From JALOAF01 sp035446765 (GTDB taxonomy: Bacteria > Patescibacteriota > Gracilibacteria > Absconditabacterales > Absconditicoccaceae), in the NCBI GenBank assembly GCA_035446765.1, contig DAOTFU010000005.1:1-41492 (forward strand): a stretch of DNA of 41,492 bases, given 5' to 3'. A program made the translations under genes and the position numbers. This document shows positions 39,338-41,492 of this stretch, in pieces (within the stretch, counting starts at the first letter, position 1; each line of letters opens with the position of its first letter). The notes beneath the pieces are model-generated. The model had not been told where the DNA came from and made no database searches. It worked only from the letters and a program-made list of their open reading frames with translations.

Positions 39338-40252
39338 ATGAAAAAAGTAATATTATTTTTAAAATGACTATTGATGGGTGCTTGTGATGTAATACCTGGA
39401 GTGTCAGGTGGTACCATAGCATTTATTACAGGTATATATGATGAATTGATTGATGCACTGCATGCGTTCAATTTAAGTAATTTAAAAATATTATTTAAAT
39501 GAAAAATTAAAATATTTTGGAAAAATATTCATGGTAATTTCTTAGTTGCTATATTTGGGTGAATTATTGTAGCTATACTCACATTGGCAAAATTAATTTC
39601 TTATTTGCTTGAGACCTATCCATCATTGGTTCGAGCATTCTTTTTTGGGCTGATTGTAGCATCTGCAATTATACTTAGAAAATCTATAAAAAAATATAAA
39701 TTGTGGTATTTAGTATTGTTGATTATATGAATATTTGTTTGATTTGTGGTTACATCATTGCCTGTATTCAATCTAGGATCTTGAAATTTGACTATGTTTG
39801 GGTCATGATTTATTGCTATCATAGCAATGATATTGCCTGGTATTAGTGGTTCATATATTCTTGTAATATTGTGACAGTATCAAGAAGTTTTATGAAATAT
39901 TGTCTCATTGACTGGATGAGATTTCAAAGTAATTGTACCGATATTGGTATTTATAATATGAGCGATAGCAGGATTGATAAGTTTTTCAAAATTACTTCAT
40001 TGGATTAAATCTAGATGGCATGACCAAATGGTAATTGTATTGATTTGATTTATGTTGTGATCCTTAAATAAGGTATGGCCTTGGAAAGATACTGTAGAGA
40101 CTTTTGTAGATAGACATTGAGAAATTCAGCCATTGTTGCAAAAAAATATATTACCAATATTTGACAGCAACGTTTTGTATGCAATATTGATTGCTATTTG
40201 ATGATTTGGTTTGGTTTTGTTGATACATTATTTGGCAGAAAAATTTAAATAA
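39338..40252 (+). CDS. DUF368 family protein, likely undecaprenyl-phosphate translocase
   Basis: 304 residues, eight or so helices. The two family repeats are clear: GLLMGACDVIPGVSGGTIAF near residue 11 and AIIAMILPGISGSYILVILGQY near residue 165, with the conserved P-G-x-S-G. DUF368 proteins have been shown in other bacteria to return undecaprenyl phosphate across the membrane for cell-wall recycling. In this genome a lipid-carrier role fits with the FemAB-like enzyme nearby. The hairpin AAGCTTGCTAC...GTGGTGAGCTTTT at 39292-39330 is upstream. Many TGA codons. Confidence 0.85.
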
Positions 40253-40315
40253 GTCAGTTGCAAGTTACATGTTGCAAATTACAAATTTTGGTTTTATAAA
40301 ATATAATTAGTTCTA

Positions 40316-40783
40316 ATGAATAATGTAATATTGCTAGAAAATATACGTAGTGCTTACAATGTATGAAATATAATACGTACTGCAGATGCTTTGTGATGGG
40401 ATGTTTGGTTGAGTGGTTATACTCCACATCCAGTAGAGCAAAATAAAGTAAAAAAAACTTCCCTGGGAGCAGAAGATACAGTAAATCTTAAAAGATTTGA
40501 CAATAGTAGACAAGCTATTGATTTTGCTAGAGATGAAGATTTTGTGATATTAGCTTGAGAACTTAATGATGATGCTATATCGATTGATTTAGTTCAGAGT
40601 TCAGAATTCAGAGTGCAGAAAAAAAATACTATGTTGGTATTAGGCAATGAGGTAGATGGAGTTTTGCAATCTACTTTGGATATGGTAGATAAAATACTCT
40701 ATATACCTATGAATTGAATCAAAGAATCTATGAATGTATGACAGTCTGCAGCTATTTTTATGCGAGAATTAGGTAAAAAATAA
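40316..40783 (+). CDS. SpoU-family (SPOUT) RNA 2'-O-methyltransferase
   Basis: 155 residues, only the SPOUT domain. Motifs in order: ENIRSAYNVGNIIRTADALG near residue 8 (motif 1 with the catalytic Arg), LVLGNEVDGV (motif 2) and YIPMNGIKESMNVGQSAAIFM (motif 3). The knotted C-terminal fold is therefore complete; the RNA-binding N-terminal domain of TrmH-type enzymes is absent, as in TrmL-like proteins. An insert near residue 102 (QSSEFRVQKKN) is written with AGTTCAGAGTTCAGAATTC, a simple repeat. Target nucleotide unknown. Confidence 0.88.
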
Positions 40784-40835
40784 GATATAGACAAATATTG
40801 ACATAGTTTATAACCTACTATATTTATTATTTTTT

Positions 40836-40862
40836 TAAGTCAACTTGTTGTTGACTTTTTTG
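40836..40862 (+). terminator. Rho-independent terminator
   Basis: AAGTCAAC (40837-40844) pairs with GTTGACTT (40850-40857), followed by a run of T. It ends the SpoU-type gene. Confidence 0.8.
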
Positions 40863-40982
40863 TATATAAAACACTGCAAAATTGTGTCTTTTTTCTTTAT
40901 TTTTGATATCTTTTGGTTATCAAAAATAGTAGTTTTTCAATGTATTAATTTGTTTTTTACAATCTTAATTTTTTAAAAAAAG

Positions 40983-41492
40983 ATGAAAAAATTTATATTA
41001 TTTGGTTTTATTCTTATATTTTCTTTTTTGGGTTTTGGGGTGTTTGCTAGCATTACAATACCTTTATCTTTTGAGAATACTATACAGTATATCCAAAAGT
41101 TTTTTGTATCTAGTGATGGATGATCATCTGGTACAAATTATTTACAAGTAAATCCAAATTGAAGTGGTCAAATTTATTTTCATTCTTGATTGGATACTGA
41201 GTATGGTGTAAACTATCTTTGAATGAATAGTAGTGGAAAAATCGTAAAAACTAGTCTGTCTGGAAATTTTATTACAGGTGGGCAAGTGCCAGTCAATGAA
41301 ACAGATGATACAGCTATGTCTGTGATAAATGCATATTCTGGGATATGGAGTATCGGTGGTAGTGGTACATGAGCTTATTTCCCATTAGCTTGAAACTCTG
41401 CAAGTAATCCAATAGTATGAGACTTCTATATGGAAAATGGAAATGGATATTACAATATGTCTATATGAACTTGAGAGATATACTTTAGTGGT
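40983..41492 (+). CDS. Secreted Gly/Ser/Asn-rich protein, 3' end outside window
   Basis: 170 codons, open at the window end. A signal peptide (MKKFILFGFILIFSFLGFGVFA) is followed by a short helix and a Gly/Ser/Asn-rich, aromatic-containing region. YFPLAGNSASNPIVGDFYMENGNG looks like the repeats of phage-tail-fibre-type or other trimeric surface adhesins. TGA makes up many of the Gly codons. Alternative: an unrelated extracellular beta-structure protein. Confidence 0.65.

Noticed and set aside
1..41492. CRISPR array
   Set aside because: No regularly spaced direct repeats with unique spacers were seen; the repeats present are dispersed or contiguous tandem.

Overview
This is AT-rich DNA from a bacterium that reads UGA as glycine. 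Almost every long gene is cut into pieces by in-frame TGA, and those TGA codons fall on conserved glycines, for example the RTGTG loop of thymidylate synthase and the GGGDF loop of RuBisCO. CGA also sits at near-invariant tryptophans in several unrelated genes (IWDEW and SAWN in ThyA, KLWNAS and the zinc-site-like LWC in ValS, FWVGGGDF in RuBisCO, GDW in Dus). Conserved arginines use AGA, AGG or CGT. UGA=Gly together with CGA=Trp points to Absconditabacteria (candidate division SR1). Proteins below are translated with that code.

Layout. 0-5.5 kb: end of a ComM-like gene, thyA, two secreted proteins, an ArfB-like release factor and a methyltransferase. 5.6-16.8 kb: housekeeping genes (valS, a ComF-like gene, a Xer recombinase, an aminotransferase, Nif3, DUF134/DUF5320, an RRM protein, a small membrane protein), plus a large acidic repeat protein broken by a 100-N assembly gap. 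16.9-17.5 kb: tmRNA and an unidentified small RNA. 17.65-22.9 kb: ribose-1,5-bisphosphate isomerase, form II/III-like RuBisCO, AMP phosphorylase and pyruvate kinase. Together these form the AMP salvage route, which feeds nucleotide ribose into 3-phosphoglycerate and pyruvate. 23.2-25.5 kb: small membrane proteins made of one repeated module, a free-standing IleS C-terminal domain, a Nudix hydrolase and RecX.

25.75-34.2 kb, minus strand: a surface or secretion locus. It holds a VirB4-type ATPase, a polytopic membrane protein, a protein joining an extracellular domain to three VirB2/TrbC-like membrane hairpins, a FemAB-like enzyme and two single-pass coiled-coil proteins, one PilO-like. 34.5-41.5 kb: a PriA lacking its motor half, a second unidentified small RNA with a consensus promoter and terminator, MraZ-like, Dus, DUF389, DUF368 (undecaprenyl-phosphate translocase family), SpoU-type methylase and the start of another secreted protein.

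Several genes have promoters close to TTGCAT-N17-TATAAT. Intergenic spaces hold dispersed hairpin repeats, including a 226-base pair of near-identical copies 13.5 kb apart. I saw no tRNA, rRNA, CRISPR array or insertion sequence. Everything was read by eye; family assignments rest on motifs, not on searches.
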